The notes beneath the pieces were generated by a model. The model made no database searches. It had not been told where the DNA came from and saw nothing but the letters and a program-made list of their open reading frames with translations. From positions 186,001-250,000 of the forward strand of contig JBAMDO010000048.1 in the NCBI GenBank assembly GCA_037074765.1: a DNA stretch of 64,000 nt, read 5' to 3'. Positions 26,601 to 39,398 of this stretch are shown in pieces. How positions within the stretch are numbered: position 1 is the stretch's first letter; each line of letters begins with the position of its first letter. Source of the DNA: Mansonella perstans. Its lineage: Eukaryota; Nematoda; Chromadorea; Rhabditida; Onchocercidae. Position numbers and translations under genes: made by a program.

Positions 26601-29205
26601 TATAAATTTTGTAAGAACTCGAATTTAACACGGACAAATCCCAACTCCTCCAAATTTGCAATTGAATACAGAAAGAATTTCCAAATTTAGCAATTTCAGA
26701 TGTAAAACCTACAGATTTTACAATATCTGCTTGATTTTCGTCAAACTGCAAAAACATCAGAACCTGCCATTCGGTAAGTTCATTTGAGCAATTTACTTCA
26801 AACCCAATTGGATGATCAGGTAAACTAGAAAAAGAATAGATTAGCATCACAAAATTAGTAAGAACATTAAGTACTGAAAATTGTGTTTCGGATTTAACAG
26901 CGTTGAATTCAAACATGTCACTGAAATAAACAAAAGATAACAGAAATATCCAATATGCGACAGTATTTCTTTTTGAAGACTGCTTATGGTAAACTGTGGG
27001 AAGTAGCATGGATTAGAAGTAAACTGACTTCGTGGAAAAAGGATGAACTGAAAACTTCGGAATTTTTTAGGAGGACGAGAAATGATAACCTTGGAATGGA
27101 TCTAATGATTCAAGAAGTTAACAAGGAAATATCGATCGATGCATATATCACTATTATAAAAACTTGCGGAAAGTAGGTGGAGATGCCTATTACGCATTTT
27201 TGCTTGAGAAAACAAAAGTTTATATCTGTAAGAAGCGTTATTACCTTAAATATGATAAATGAAGTTGAGGCTTGATGTGCCCCGTTGTGTTCGAAGTTGG
27301 ACAATATGAATAAGGCACCAGACTAATTCTATCCCCACCATTCACCTGAAATAAAGTCGACATAAATTCACTCAATATCAAGAGTCGATTTGTTCAAATT
27401 CATTGTAATTTAATCTTATTACTCATAAATGGACAAAAAAAAAAGTGAAAATTGTCATTAGAAATCAAATGATTCAAGAAAAATACTGAAAACAAACATT
27501 ATCACCAAAGAAGGAATGTTTATATACAGGTTCAACATGAAACCATGAGCCCTCATTGCCATTTTTATCCAAGTACACTTTCATCGCATTGCGTTCTAAT
27601 TTGGCAGGTGAATTTTTCAGTACTGTTAGATATTTATCTGATTTAACATGCAACAACTGTAAAACAAATTTCATTTGTATAATTGAAAAAAAAAGATATT
27701 TAAACTTCTTGTTGACTTGTCAACTGTTAGACTCGTAATAGAGTTAGAACTGACACAGTTATGTGATTATATATAAAAATTTTTCTGCTAAAGTAAAAAC
27801 AATGAGATCATTCCTCAACACTGATTGCATTAATTTAATAAAGAATGATGTAATCTGAACTTTTAGGCCTAATTTCACAGCTTAATAATTTCCTTGAACT
27901 CCTACAATAACACTTAGGCGCCAGAGAAGCTAGTCAAAAAATATATTCGAAGAAGTTGGATAAAAAACACTGGAAAACTTTAGACAATAAAAACATTTCA
28001 AGCATAACGGAAAACACGGAAAAAAAGATTTTAGGTAATAAGATACCTGTATGGTACCACCATATTGCACATTTATGCCAAGCATTTTTTTATATTCCAT
28101 ATCGTTTTGTTCTTTTTCTTTATCTGCAGCACGCTTCAGCTTTTTTAGCATATCTTCTTCAAAAAGTGATTCGCCAGTTTGAAATTTTTTTTGTTCAGTC
28201 CAAAATTGCTTTTGTGCTACGTATCGATAAATCGGGCAAACTCGAAACAAACAGTCTGAAAATGTGAACTCTTATGTGGTGAGTAGTCCATTCCAATATC
28301 TAAGAACATTTCAACATAATAGTTTTAGATTCATCTTGAATGATTTTTCCACATGTGAAATGCGTTTTTCTGAAAAGGCCTATTTTTTTGTGGCTTCTTT
28401 CTTAAACCGTCACTATAAGAAAAACTTTTCAGAATATCGTTACACGGAATATAACATTGCAATATGTGAAATGAAACATCGCATATAAAAGTATGTTTTT
28501 CATAATCAAAAAATAGTCGGAAAAGTTGGTAAAGTTTCTGATAAAATTATCGGAAATGAAAAAGCTAGCTCAATTTAGGTTGATGCAGACCATCATTTAC
28601 TGCAATATTCTAGATCCATTCACTAAGTTAATCAATAAATACCTCGGAATTTCTTTGGTGGTGAATCAGGAGTGCCAACACCAACCTCCACAATACATCT
28701 GTCATCAACAAGACTGCAAAACAATTCATGAAATTAATTAAATTCGAAAAAAAACAAAAAAGAAATAAGTCTCCCAAAATAAAATTGGGTTGGCAGTCCA
28801 GCAAATGCGGTACCCACAGCATGTATTTGATGCCACTGTCAAACAAAACTGCTCAATCCACTCTTAGAACTTAAATTCGGAACGACTTCAGAACTTGGTT
28901 TGGGAGTAGATGCGGTTACGTTAGTTTCAAACTAACTCTTCAAAATAGCAGTGTTATCCTTTTATCCAATGTTATAGTCATAAGCGCACATATGATGGAA
29001 ATACGTCATAAGCATACCCAAGTGTTGATAAAAATCCAGTTCTAGGAGCTAAACGTTCCTCCGAACGATCCTCCATTGATCGACAACTGTTTTCCGCGTA
29101 CAGTGATATCACGTCGCCAATATGAAGAGAGGTATTATGGAAGGCGTCGATACTCATTGTTATTGATAACTTGTTGTTGTATAAGCGATGTTGGTTTCGC
29201 AGCAT
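1614..29205 (-). CDS. itr-1: Inositol 1,4,5-trisphosphate receptor, multi-exon gene (ITR-1)
   Basis: This encodes an IP3-gated calcium release channel of the endoplasmic reticulum, read as dozens of short exons on the minus strand. The first exon encodes the family start [20 protein letters not shown]. The next exons give [11 protein letters not shown] (28643-28713) and [12 protein letters not shown] (28047-28255). The last clear exon (1614-1775) encodes [11 protein letters not shown] followed by a coiled coil ending LEELKQ. Order and spacing of all family blocks (MIR, RIH, RIH-associated, six-TM channel, zinc linker) match full-length IP3 receptors. The start is either the ATG at 29205, just after a possible trans-splice acceptor (TATTAG), or the in-frame ATG at 29157, 16 codons later. 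The C-terminal end is open: after LEELKQ there is a GT donor at 1612-1613. The ryanodine receptor is excluded by the IP3-site residues and the overall order. Intron-exon edges were read by eye, so some may shift by a few bases. Confidence 0.95.
6759..7076. repeat. Direct repeat pair of about 82 bases in an itr-1 intron
   Basis: Copy one (6759-6840) and copy two (6994-7076) both start aaaactgtaacaaa, share gacattgaaaac and end ctcatacgccacttta. They are 235 bases apart and differ at scattered positions. This looks like a duplicated fragment of a dispersed repeat. Confidence 0.8.
8583..8633. repeat. 18-bp perfect inverted repeat (hairpin) in an itr-1 intron
   Basis: ttccatgccttaagattt (8583-8600) is the exact reverse complement of 8616-8633, with a 15-base loop. 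The flanks share a direct copy of atggaaatcattt (from about 8570 and 8628). Either strand could form the stem in RNA. Confidence 0.8.
18689..20310 (+). mobile_element. Decayed LTR-type element in an itr-1 intron
   Basis: Two direct copies of about 315 bases lie at 18689-19002 and 19896-20220. Both contain cgattattccgtcgaataac, cagctatctaattttcaaat and caatttcc followed by a T/A stretch, aaagggcagtctttta and aatttcccttg. Weaker similarity continues past each copy (tacgag, then a C/T-rich run, about 19053-19100 and 20257-20310). The interior (about 19100-19890) has a short plus-strand frame ([18 protein letters not shown]) broken by stops and no recognisable reverse transcriptase. The layout fits a short non-autonomous or deleted LTR retrotransposon in the plus orientation, opposite to itr-1. 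Related pieces may occur at about 18650 and 20470 (ttcagt..aa..ata, then agcgtaact). The family is not certain; BEL/Pao is a guess. Confidence 0.55.
23500..29205 (-). other. itr-1: itr-1 N-terminal part: suppressor, MIR and IP3-binding core
   Basis: Exons here encode the cytosolic ligand-binding half. The suppressor/MIR exons include [17 protein letters not shown] and [10 protein letters not shown] (about 27490-27660), [16 protein letters not shown] (about 27240-27347) and [20 protein letters not shown] (about 26700-26830). The IP3 core follows with [17 protein letters not shown] (26376-26528), [18 protein letters not shown] (about 26130-26280), [16 protein letters not shown] (about 25150-25260) and [19 protein letters not shown] (about 24850-25040). 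The basic ligand contacts known from mammalian IP3R1 (R504, R506, K508, R511) are present as RDRQKLLR near 24630. Y567-R568-K569 are present as YRKNQEY near 23710. In the 265-269 loop the sequence reads R-L-T-N-R where mammals have R-T-T-G-R. Confidence 0.93.
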
Positions 29206-32200
29206 TCTAATACGTGGTACTGAAGTTCATAACTTATTTAAACGTTTATTTAATTTTGAACTCTTCTATAATATTTTTCGACAGTCATAAAATCAAGAAA
29301 TTAACATCAAAACAATGAAAAGGAATCCCTAATCGGTTGTGGATTCGACAGGGCAGTTTTTCATTCAAAAGAGATCCACATGTGGTGTAGTGATAGCTTT
29401 CTTGCAATGGCTTGAAGCTTAGGAGGAAACCTCCTCATTAAGTTTAGCGCATATTACTATTTGGCTTCAAATAATGGACCCCTTTCCATAAAACAGCAGT
29501 GATCCTAAAATACATTTCATAAATTCATTTATTAGGATTTTTATGCAAAATTTGCCTAAAAACGAGCCGCACTATAACAATGCTATAACTCCGGTTGTGT
29601 GAACAGATTTGTTCAATCAGTCATTTCTCCAGTATTTCATCTCGTTTTATTATGTTCGACTAAAGATGTTAATAGAGTTGTTCCTTTTTTTTATTGCATA
29701 GCAGAACATGAATTAAATGTAGTGTATCGAATAATCACAAACTTTTAACAAAGTCAGTTTACACAAAACTGATTCCTTCGGTTCATCCAATAAGTTATCA
29801 AAATTATGCGTATTTCATTTACACAAAATCAATTCAATCCTCTTATCACAATTATTTTCCCTTAGTCATCAGCTCTAATTAATCACTAATTAGTAAGACC
29901 TGCCATACGAAAATGAAATTGAAAAATTCACATAAATAATTTCCAACAATTTTTACTTTAGTTCGATGTGTAAATACTATCTATGAATGTATAAATAAAA
30001 TTTTTAAGAAGTTCAAAAATAATATAATTTCATAAAAATTATTTCTTGCCTGAGTGTTATATTTTCTTCCAACGAAGTTTTACTATCATTTTTATAACTG
30101 CTAATCGAAATGCAGGAGCGGTAGATGACCAGCTATATTGTCAAAAGTACTAAGCAAGTTAGAATATCCCTTCGTATATTGGTCTTCTAAAGCCATTTGT
30201 TCCGACAATGATTGATACTAAACGAAATGTTCTGGTATTTCATGATCATACACACTTCATTGAGTAACTAGCAGAATAACAGCTCTGATCATTCCAAAAC
30301 AAACAACAGTATTGTTTCTGTCAATAATAAGAGTAAGAAAAGGTTGAACGATTTAGAGCGGGAAATAAACTTATTATTGTAAATGAAGCATGCTTGTAGA
30401 AAAAAACTTCATTACTCTAACTAAATTTTCAAAAAAAAAAATTTGAAACTATAGTACTTTGTCTCTTAAGCCAGTATTTTACTAATCTGTCCGTAGTAAA
30501 TCTAATAATTTACTAATAATCTAATAATTTGCTTGTTAAAATGAACCATATAAAGAATGTCAAAACGATTAGTTTCTGAAATTAAGAATTTGAAATGTTG
30601 TCAGATAAATATAAATATTAGAATATGAAGTTTTCAAAGACTACTGTAAAATCAAATCTTTTGAATAGAAATTCAAAAAAAAAAAGAAACATTCCTAAAA
30701 CAACTAATCAATTATGCCAATGAGATAAGTTTACGTTGAAGAATAACGACTGAGCTAAACAAATTTTCATGGATATAACTATGACGATGCGTTGGATACA
30801 TTCCTTGAATTCTGTTTTACATATTGGTTTCTCTGCACGACCCGATTAGCCTACTCATTTGATTTATGGCTTCCACCAATAACCGTTAGCATTATCGCAG
30901 ACAATTTTGTGAAAACAGTTTTCTTCCTCACAGTTGACACTTATTCCTTTCGTTATTTCCTGTACATCCGTATAAACGTTCGTGCGCATCTTTGATTGTG
31001 TAGTATGTATAAGTTCTCCCACACCCAAATATGTTTAAGTACGACAAAGACAGGATACGTAATTGACTCTATCACATTTAACAAATCAAAAGCGTAATTA
31101 TAGCGTTTTTCATCGCTGATCTTACATGATCTGTCTTATGCTAAGATGGAAGTCAACTGTGCATAATGGATGTCATCATTATAAAGTTTCTCTCGTCAAT
31201 ACATCCTTTCAAAAAAAAAAAGAAAAGAGCTGCCTCAAGCGATATTTTTGTTCACAGACTTAAAATGGAAACAAGCTTCAATTCTGGCGACCATTGAATC
31301 AGTTTAGTAGCGGTGAGCCGGATGTTTTAGAGTCTTCTCTTTCTTGTTCTAGTGAAATTATTTGTTTCAATAGCATGCTGAACCGGTCGATTCACCAAAT
31401 TACCTAACAGCAGTTTTTCCACTGACAAAGTTTTGAAAATCAAAGATAAAAGAGATGTCATGCATTATATATTGAAAAAAATAGGCATAAGGATATCAGG
31501 AAAATTTTTTTCAGTGACGCTAAACTCTTTTTATTTCGTGAAGTTTCTTTGCTTTTCAACACTAAGTAGTTTGCTTTTTGTTGAGGAACAACTACAGATA
31601 CAATCCTAACATATCATCTCAATTTAATCACTATCCACTCTCTACTTCGTTGTGGTTTGGTAAGTTGTCAGATTTCTCAATAAATTCTTGAAATTTTCGA
31701 ACGTCTTCATGCTAAGACGGAAGTCAACTGTGCATCTAATTTTTCATATCGCCAAATTTTCCTGTGCATATACATTGCTTTGAACATTAAGACGTTACGG
31801 AACAATTAATTGAAGTTGTTTTGGTCTGGATAAGTCTTCACAGTTAAGATTCGCAGATAGAATTTTTGGAACAAATATTGCAAGTCTACTTTCCTCAAAG
31901 TTACTTTTCGTCTTACAAATGGTTAAGTCTACGTTCTAAAAAGATATTGCAATAATATATTTTTAATTCCATAAATGAATAACTGCATGATTTCTTCCTA
32001 GATAAATAAGTATCTAAAATCACCAAATCACCACAGCATTGCAATCGGAACACCGCATCCATTCATTTGATGCTGAGGAATAGGTCAAAAAGTTCAGAGA
32101 TATTTAACTAGGTTCGGTGTACCATAGAAATCAAAGATTTCCCATAAATAAGACTCAAAAATAAGGCGTGGAAATCTACATTAAAGTCCAAACTATTAGC

Positions 32201-35200
32201 GTATTAAATGATGTTTTAACTAAGTTCATATGCTAACCTAAGCAGTATCTTGTCTAATATCCAAATATCTATATAATGCGACGACCGGGTACAGAAGTCT
32301 GAAAAACGAAAATGTTAATACAAAATCTGTGAGATCAACCCAAATATGAGGAAAGTTCATCGGAAACAATGAAATAGATGCTCTCGAAGACCACTTCATT
32401 CAAGGAAATACCAGGTCATATTGATGGGATTCAGTCATTTAATGACAATGGGAGATAGTATGTCTTTGTATAATAGAAGACAATAAACGTAATTGGAGCT
32501 TTATTTTAAATCATACTAAACAGTTTTCTTGTATCTTGAAACTTATGCTTCTGGAGGTATAATGTTGTCTCTTAATGCTCTCTCTGTATGGAAGAGAGAG
32601 AGAGGGAGATGACTGAGCAAGAAGCATGAAAATGAATAGGGTATTTGGAAATGAAATTTTAGAACGGTTAGAATGCTACTGAATGAAATTGATCGAAAAA
32701 TGTTGAGGATAGAAATGATATACACAAGTTGGCACAACTGTTTCGCTATAAATACTGTTGAAGATATTCAGTATTTGTTTACTCAACTGTGGGTACACAC
32801 CATATTTTTTGCCCGAAAAACACTTTTTCATCGATCTACAACTTTACTGCAGTTTTTAGAACAAAAAACTTCAAGTGTTTAATTTTTCGTTCTTGAATTT
32901 CGATACGAAAAGACAGTTTAGCACAATTATTTTACCTTGAACTGAACAAGCCGCGAGACTTATTTTTTTTGTAAACAAAAATAGTCTTTGAAACTTCGTA
33001 AATAACTTGAAACAGCTGTCTCAAATAATACATACCATAAGAAAGCTTATTATTCGAAGCAAATACACTTTGAATGATCATAGAAACTGAAACCCATTTT
33101 TCTACAATTTTTACCTTGTTTTGAATCCAAAAATCAATTTAGAAGCATTAGTTATAAGGAGACACATTCTTGACATTTGAATTGATTTTGACTTACTGTA
33201 AATCCAAAATGTAAATAACTTTTTTCCTTGATGAATAGTGCTAATTTTCTCGCAGTTTAGACTGCTACTAAGCAGATTAATATTTGGTCTGAAAAAAATT
33301 GTTGTGAAATCTTAAAACTGATTTAAGCGATTCAATCCATTAAAAACTCTGATGTAAAACCAATCGTTTATTGTCATCGTACCTTGGGTTAAAAATTACA
33401 AATCGAAGGATTCATTCTTTTTCCACTGGACTGATAATTAAACTGAAAATCTAAGTTGACTCTTATGCAATTATGAACCTTCATCTAAAATCGAAGATCA
33501 AAGCAGAAATGAAAAAGTAACATAAAGCATGGAAAAAGCTAATAGCAACTGGAGTCTTAGATTCGAAAACAACTATGGATAAGTTTCAGGAGTTCCAGCT
33601 TCCTGACTTAACAACCACGAGGCTGAATCATCCCAATAACAACACATGTACAAACGGAAGCTTGCTTCTGGCCTGATCGCCGGGAAGGCTATGAAAATAG
33701 CGAACTTCCGAGAGAGAAAAATGAGCGCTTTCATAAAGTTCAAATGAGCGAAAAAATGGAACATACTAATGGAAAATGTGAAGAGGGATGAAGGGTGAAC
33801 AAACGGTGATTCAATCCCACATTCATGCAAGCTGTCGATACAATGTTTAGGGGTGGAATATGTCGCTTCTTGGGAATTTTTATCACCGTGCTAGCAATTC
33901 ACCGCCAGTACGAATTTTCCGAATAGAAAAGATGTGAAATCCCAGAAATTGCCAATTTTCAGCATCAGGAAATGATATCGATGGTAACACTTTAGGGTAT
34001 CAAATTCCTGGAGAATTTCGATCAAAATAATGATACCAATAATTCGGAAACTCTTCTTTCAAGTTGAAAACAAAATTGTTTTGTCTGCAAACCACACCAT
34101 CCTTATCGAATTTCAAATCTTTAAAACAAAGATGCAAAAAATTTTAAAGAATTTGAAACGGAATAATTCTACAGATTGATTAATAATGCATAATGATGGT
34201 AGATCAGTGAAAGCAAAAAGGACTCGTTTCAATTTACGCTAGTACCTTTAAAGTCTGTGCATCAAAAAATTATGGATGAATTGCATTGATTGAATTCCTC
34301 TTCCAGTATTGCATTTTTTCTTCAACTCAATAATGAAATTTAGTGTGGAATTTGAAATATGATTCTTTGCTTTCAATTTATGATATTAATCAAATTCCGC
34401 ATTCGTCTGTATATCGCACAAATTGGAAATCAATTTTTATTACATCCATTTTACGAATCAACATTTATCGTCTATCAGTTTTTGATGATCAGTGACTTCA
34501 TGAGGGTATTATTAAATCAGTGACTCAAGAATCGATAAAACTGAATGTCAAGCATAATAAAATTCAAATACATGTATATATATCTGACAATAATAATCAA
34601 AAACGACAAGTTCCAAACTATAAAAAAAAATTTGATAATTCTTTGAAATCCATATGCATATTTTTGCCTTAAGGAAAAGACTATACAAAAGAAATTTTCG
34701 TGATTTTGCAAATTAGATATGTATTAATCCAGAAAATAGCGAGAAGCTATTATTTTAGAGATAAAAAGCAATTACCAAACAAAATTCTAAAATAAAACAA
34801 ACCCTTAAAAAATCATTTTCACCTGTTTTCAAAAAAACAGCCTTACTATCTAAAAACTACTGTATAAAAAATTTACTAATAACAGTTCCGTTTGTTTTTT
34901 GAAAACAGTTATCAGTCGGACCATGGCAATTTTTTTTGTACGAAAAAAAGATTTTAAATCGCTATCAGTCCAGAAATTTTAAAAAAAGAAAGAGCTGAAG
35001 CATTAGGAAGTTCCGATAAATATATCACTACTACTGATAACATTATATCATATTACAGTAGTAACAAAAACAACGGTAGGATCGATAATATCAAGTACTT
35101 CAGCGCTTAATCATTAAAGTACTTAGTTAAGGCAGTCTGTCAAGCACCAACCACAACAAAACCCTAGCAATGCCCATAAACAGCATTTACTCGACCTTCG

Positions 35201-35352
35201 AGGTTCAATCGGTTCAATCGCGTGTCTGAATAATGAAACAAGTAAATCGACTGATTAAAAAATCATTCAAATTTCATCTGTTAAAATAAGTGAAAAAAAT
35301 TATTCAACAGTGAAAAAAATTATGCACTGACACAAAGTGTGTTCAAGCGGCA
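29206..35352. other. Upstream flank of itr-1, no supported gene
   Basis: This 6.1-kb AT-rich stretch shows only short open frames without splice-consistent partners or family similarity. It presumably contains the itr-1 promoter and perhaps noncoding or alternative first exons. It includes a 25-base repeat pair (31138 and 31709) and a short GA-rich run near 32595. Confidence 0.55.
31138..31733. repeat. Two copies of a 25-base repeat upstream of itr-1
   Basis: atgctaaga[t/c]ggaagtcaactgtgcat is present at 31138-31162 and 31709-31733, with one difference. The copies are in the same orientation, 571 bases apart, while the sequence between and around them is unrelated. Confidence 0.75.
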
Positions 35353-36478
35353 CTAGGAAGTTGTCTGATGAATGAAACGATTACGTGGGACTTGCTTAGG
35401 GAAATAAAATTTTATGCAGATAAGGAGTGAGATTGAAACAATAAAAACTAGCAATAATTTAATAGGACGCTTGCCTGCAGAACGACTAGTATAAGGATTA
35501 GGACAAGCTACTTGAAACCACCTATTATCAAAATATTTTCGGATCAAATGGCTATCTGTTCTTAACCATCCGGCATGCTATTTGGTCGAGAAAATTTCTC
35601 CATTTGATTCCGAAAATATGCCCTATCATGCTTCGAAATCACTCACTCATTATGTGTAAACGTATATAGTTAACGATAAAAAATGAGGATAGTAATGCTT
35701 TCTAATTTTTTTCTTTTAATTTTTTTGGAAACTGAAAAAATTCGGTAAACACACATAATCGGCGGTTGACCATAGCAATAACCAAAGGCTGGCTGTGGTT
35801 GGTGCAAACAATACGGTTGCTGCGGTTGTGGTGGATAATAGTAGCCAGGTCCACCATAGTTTTGTTGTGGTGGATACTAAAAGAAGAATGATACTGCTAA
35901 AATAATTAGACAATTCAACATCATCTAACTTATTTGAGATCTTGAGAACTTTTTTTTCAGTTAGTCCGTTTTTGCTCTGTTTTAATGTTTTTATTCTACA
36001 ATGTGTTATAATATCTCAACACAATATGTTATCAATACGTACAATTACCGTCATCCCATAAAGTATCATGTTTTCATTTCATTCTTCAATAACTCTTTTT
36101 TATAATAACATTCAGCCATTTCTTGTGCTTTTATCAGTATAGCGTAAAGTCCAATCATATCATATGCGCATATTTTAAAATAATTTTTCAAATTGTAACA
36201 ACATAGTTCAACTATAGTCAAAAAACCTTTCTTGGAAAATATTAGCTGACCAAGGATTATCTAATTTGCATCATTTTGAGGTTTTCATGATATTATTTAA
36301 AACGATTTCTCATTTGCTTGAAATTCATATCATATAAAAAACATACTATAAAGTATATAAAAATATATTTATAGTATTATAAAATAATATTATAAAGCAT
36401 CCACAAGTCGCACAAATAGAGCATTTGGAATCAACTAACTTGATGTTGTGGTGACTGATAGGGTGGCGGTGCTGACAT
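35353..36478 (-). CDS. Tentative small Pro/Tyr/Gln-rich single-pass membrane protein
   Basis: A three-exon model reads through without a frame break. Exon 1 (36440-36478) encodes MSAPPPYQSPQHQ and ends at a GTTAGT donor. Exon 2 (35755-35876) follows a TTTTTAG acceptor and encodes a Pro/Gln/Tyr/Gly-rich run with PPQQNYGGPGYYYPPQ. Exon 3 (35353-35521) encodes WFQVACPNPYTSRSAGKRP and then a hydrophobic stretch, IKLLLVFIVSISLLICIKFY, ending with a basic tail and TAG. The result is about 110 residues: a disordered Pro-rich N-terminus and a C-terminal membrane anchor. Exons 1 and 2 are fairly convincing. The exon 2 donor (AT|GTGTGT) and exon 3 acceptor (AATAG) are weak, so exon 3 may be wrong; exon 2 could instead run on to a TAA near 35673. 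Tyr- and Gln-rich N-termini of this sort occur in CYSTM-like and other tail-anchored proteins, but the usual Cys-rich anchor is not seen. Function unknown. Confidence 0.42.
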
Positions 36479-37893
36479 TTTTTTAGCAGATGATCCAGTT
36501 CGTTCTGCAAATTATTTTCCAAAATTATTTCATTCACATAAAAATTATGGAAAGTGGAGTAAGCGATGTATTCTCGACAGAAAATTTAAAAAGAAAATCA
36601 CAATCTGTTTACAATTAAACAAAGTAAATATCCATATTGATGAAAGGTCATTTGTTATTGGATGGACAAAAGTAATCCAGGATGAGGACGAGATAAAAAA
36701 AAATGGATAACGACCAATGATACTAGGTTCACATGTGCTAGCTATTCATCTCATATTTAAGAGTCAAGCCCAAGCAAAATTTTTATGATCTTGATGAACA
36801 TATAGATTTGTTACTTAAAAAAAAAGTTATGCACTTGAAAACATGATAAAAAGCGAACTTTCACAATGTTATTAAATTTTTTTCTTCATCTATAAAAATC
36901 AATAAAATAAAATGGCTTAGCACTGTTGGAAAATACACCGTGTATCATCTATCTTTTAAATAAAATGTCATAGATTTTAGCGGTTAAATAGCAAAAGAGT
37001 GAAACGAAGGTAGTTGCAAGATGAGACAATGTAATAAAAAAAAAAAAAAAAAAAAAAAGACACTTGTTCAATTCTTGTATGTTTGCAACATAGAACATTT
37101 ACCTCGGAAATGCTAACCTACTATGCGAGCTGGAACAACAACAATAGCGCTCAATGACATTTAAATCTTCAGTCTTACATTTCCTAACTCAAACAATTTC
37201 AAAAATCATCTTCTTAGCGGAACTGATGACCCATATTATATACAACAGTAAAGTTTCATAATTTCCCGTTCTCTCTTTCCCGCGGTGCGCAAAAATGTTG
37301 TTAATGCTATAAGCCTACTTTTTATATACTCTGCGAAACGTTTTCCACACTTGTGATCACAAAATATCTCGTCAACTTTATCACTTTTCTACGTTATCTT
37401 CTGAAATTTTCAATCACTTATTCAATTACTGAGACATTTCAATAATGCAAATATTAAGTGTTGTGTAAAAAAAAAAATGCGAAGAATTAAATGAGTAAAA
37501 AATTCGAAATTTCATTTCGTTTTGAATACAGCTACAAAATTAGATAAAGTTATGCAAAATATAAATAAAAATTTTTTCAAAATTTGAAACAAACACGAAC
37601 AATATTTTGACCCGAAAATAGGAAGGAAAAAAAAAAAGGCAAAAGTTAATAAATATGAGATTAGTGCTTCAACACAAAAACGAAATACAACGATGAAAAA
37701 GCGATCGATTAAAGTGGCACCCAAATTATGGCAATGGCAAGAACCTGTAACTCACAAAGGATTTCAAAATGAAATAAAATGATTTATCACCGCTGAAAAA
37801 ATTTTAAATAGCGGATGGACAAATAGCAGTCGTGACAAAATTAGGAGTGATGTATAATCAAATAGAAACATTCATCAATGATAACCATGATAG

Positions 37894-38047
<154 letters not shown>

Positions 38048-38123
38048 ACCTGTAGTATTTAAATTGCCGAAAGTTTTAAATGTGTTACGGAGTAATCCAA
38101 CCTTTACTCATGCAGCCATCTGA

Positions 38124-38333
38124 TTAATACGATTGAAAAGAGTAAATGTTTAGTGTGGAGGGGCCAACTAGTTTATAAAGTAGATTAGAAGGAATTGAAG
38201 GGGTTAGTTGAATCATAAATAATACTGACAACAATAAACATGCGATTATCAGCATCACCGGTATGTGCAAAGTGTTGTTGGTTATGCTCATTGTGGTTTT
38301 TCTGGCGGGATGTTTGCGCTTTTGTTGATTCAT
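38124..38333 (-). CDS. Possible single-exon small membrane protein
   Basis: An ATG-initiated frame of 69 codons encodes a basic, polar start (MNQQKRKHPARKTT), then a hydrophobic stretch (IPVMLIIACLLLSVLFMI) and a short polar tail before TAA. A second minus-strand frame of 86 codons overlaps it (38185-38445), so at most one is likely coding. No family is recognised and no splice sites support it. Confidence 0.22.
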   Translation of the reverse strand: MNQQKRKHPARKTTMSITNNTLHIPVMLIIACLLLSVLFMIQLTPSIPSNLLYKLVGPSTLNIYSFQSY

Positions 38334-39398
38334 TCCTTACCATATCAGCATTCTGTGCCACACAAATAGCATATGGAAATAAATTCTTCAGACAATTTTT
38401 CAGATCGAGAGAAGAATGTAAAAACTGATAGTTTTTTTTTAACAAACAACTGACTCATGATTGTCCATTTTCAAATGAGGAATGCTTCTGTTTCACCGTG
38501 AGATATCAATTAAATGAGGTCCATAACCATAGCTATCACAAGCAATACAGTTCGAAATGATTTTGATTTTATTGAGGTTGTTTCAAATTACAGAATTAAT
38601 AATTACAGAATAAAGTTTTATTCCACAAAATATTGTTATTTCAGTGTTTGAACCATTCCATCAACTTTTGAACATTTGCTTTCAAAATTCTTTATAAAAT
38701 TTCTTTTTTACATCTTCTTTTGTCATTTAGTGCGGGATATAGTAACGAACCATTTTTTTGTAATTAATTCTCGTTCATGACTAACAATAAATTACTGAGA
38801 CAAGTAGAGCTATCTGTTTCACAGAATTAGCTAGATTATTGGAATGATTCAACTTGATAAAGAATTTCTTATTTGAAAGAACAAAAAGTAAAATAAAAAA
38901 TCATAAAAAAAAAAAAGAAAAAAACCAGTTTTCTTTCGTGACACAAAAACTATATCTAAACTCGCACATTAACGATCCATAAATAACCATATATGATCCG
39001 TTTTATAAATAGATAACAGTACACATGCTTAATTGAGTGAAAGTAACATAGAATCGAAATTCGATTTTGAAACAATTTGGCTAAAGAGTTGAGATAAGAA
39101 ACTCTTCTTCATTCATGAATAACAGTATTAGAAAAAAATAATTACATAAATATGGGAAGCTTCAGCATGGGTCGTTCTCAAAGTCAATTAATACAATTTT
39201 TGACGTTTCATCACCGGATTATTTATCGATCGAGCAGTTATTACGGTGCTAATTAACTTCAGTATATTTAAAAAACCGTGTTTTTGGAAAAATGCTTTAA
39301 AAAAAGTAAAAGCATGAGCTCATCGAAGTTTCTAAAAGCTAAACCCTCCATTGAAATTATATTTCAGGCTAAAAAAATTCACATATGAGAGGCAATTA

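Noticed and set aside
1614..29205. Ryanodine receptor
   Set aside because: The conserved IP3 contacts ([15 protein letters not shown]), the CFICGLE zinc linker and the WFPRM..AMSL end are those of IP3 receptors, and SPRY/RyR repeats are absent.
30792..30995. 67-codon plus-strand frame upstream of itr-1
   Set aside because: Hydrophobic by AT-rich composition, with no family match or splice partner.
33573..33830. 85-codon minus-strand frame
   Set aside because: No similarity that I recognise, no supporting splice sites, and composition typical of a chance open stretch.
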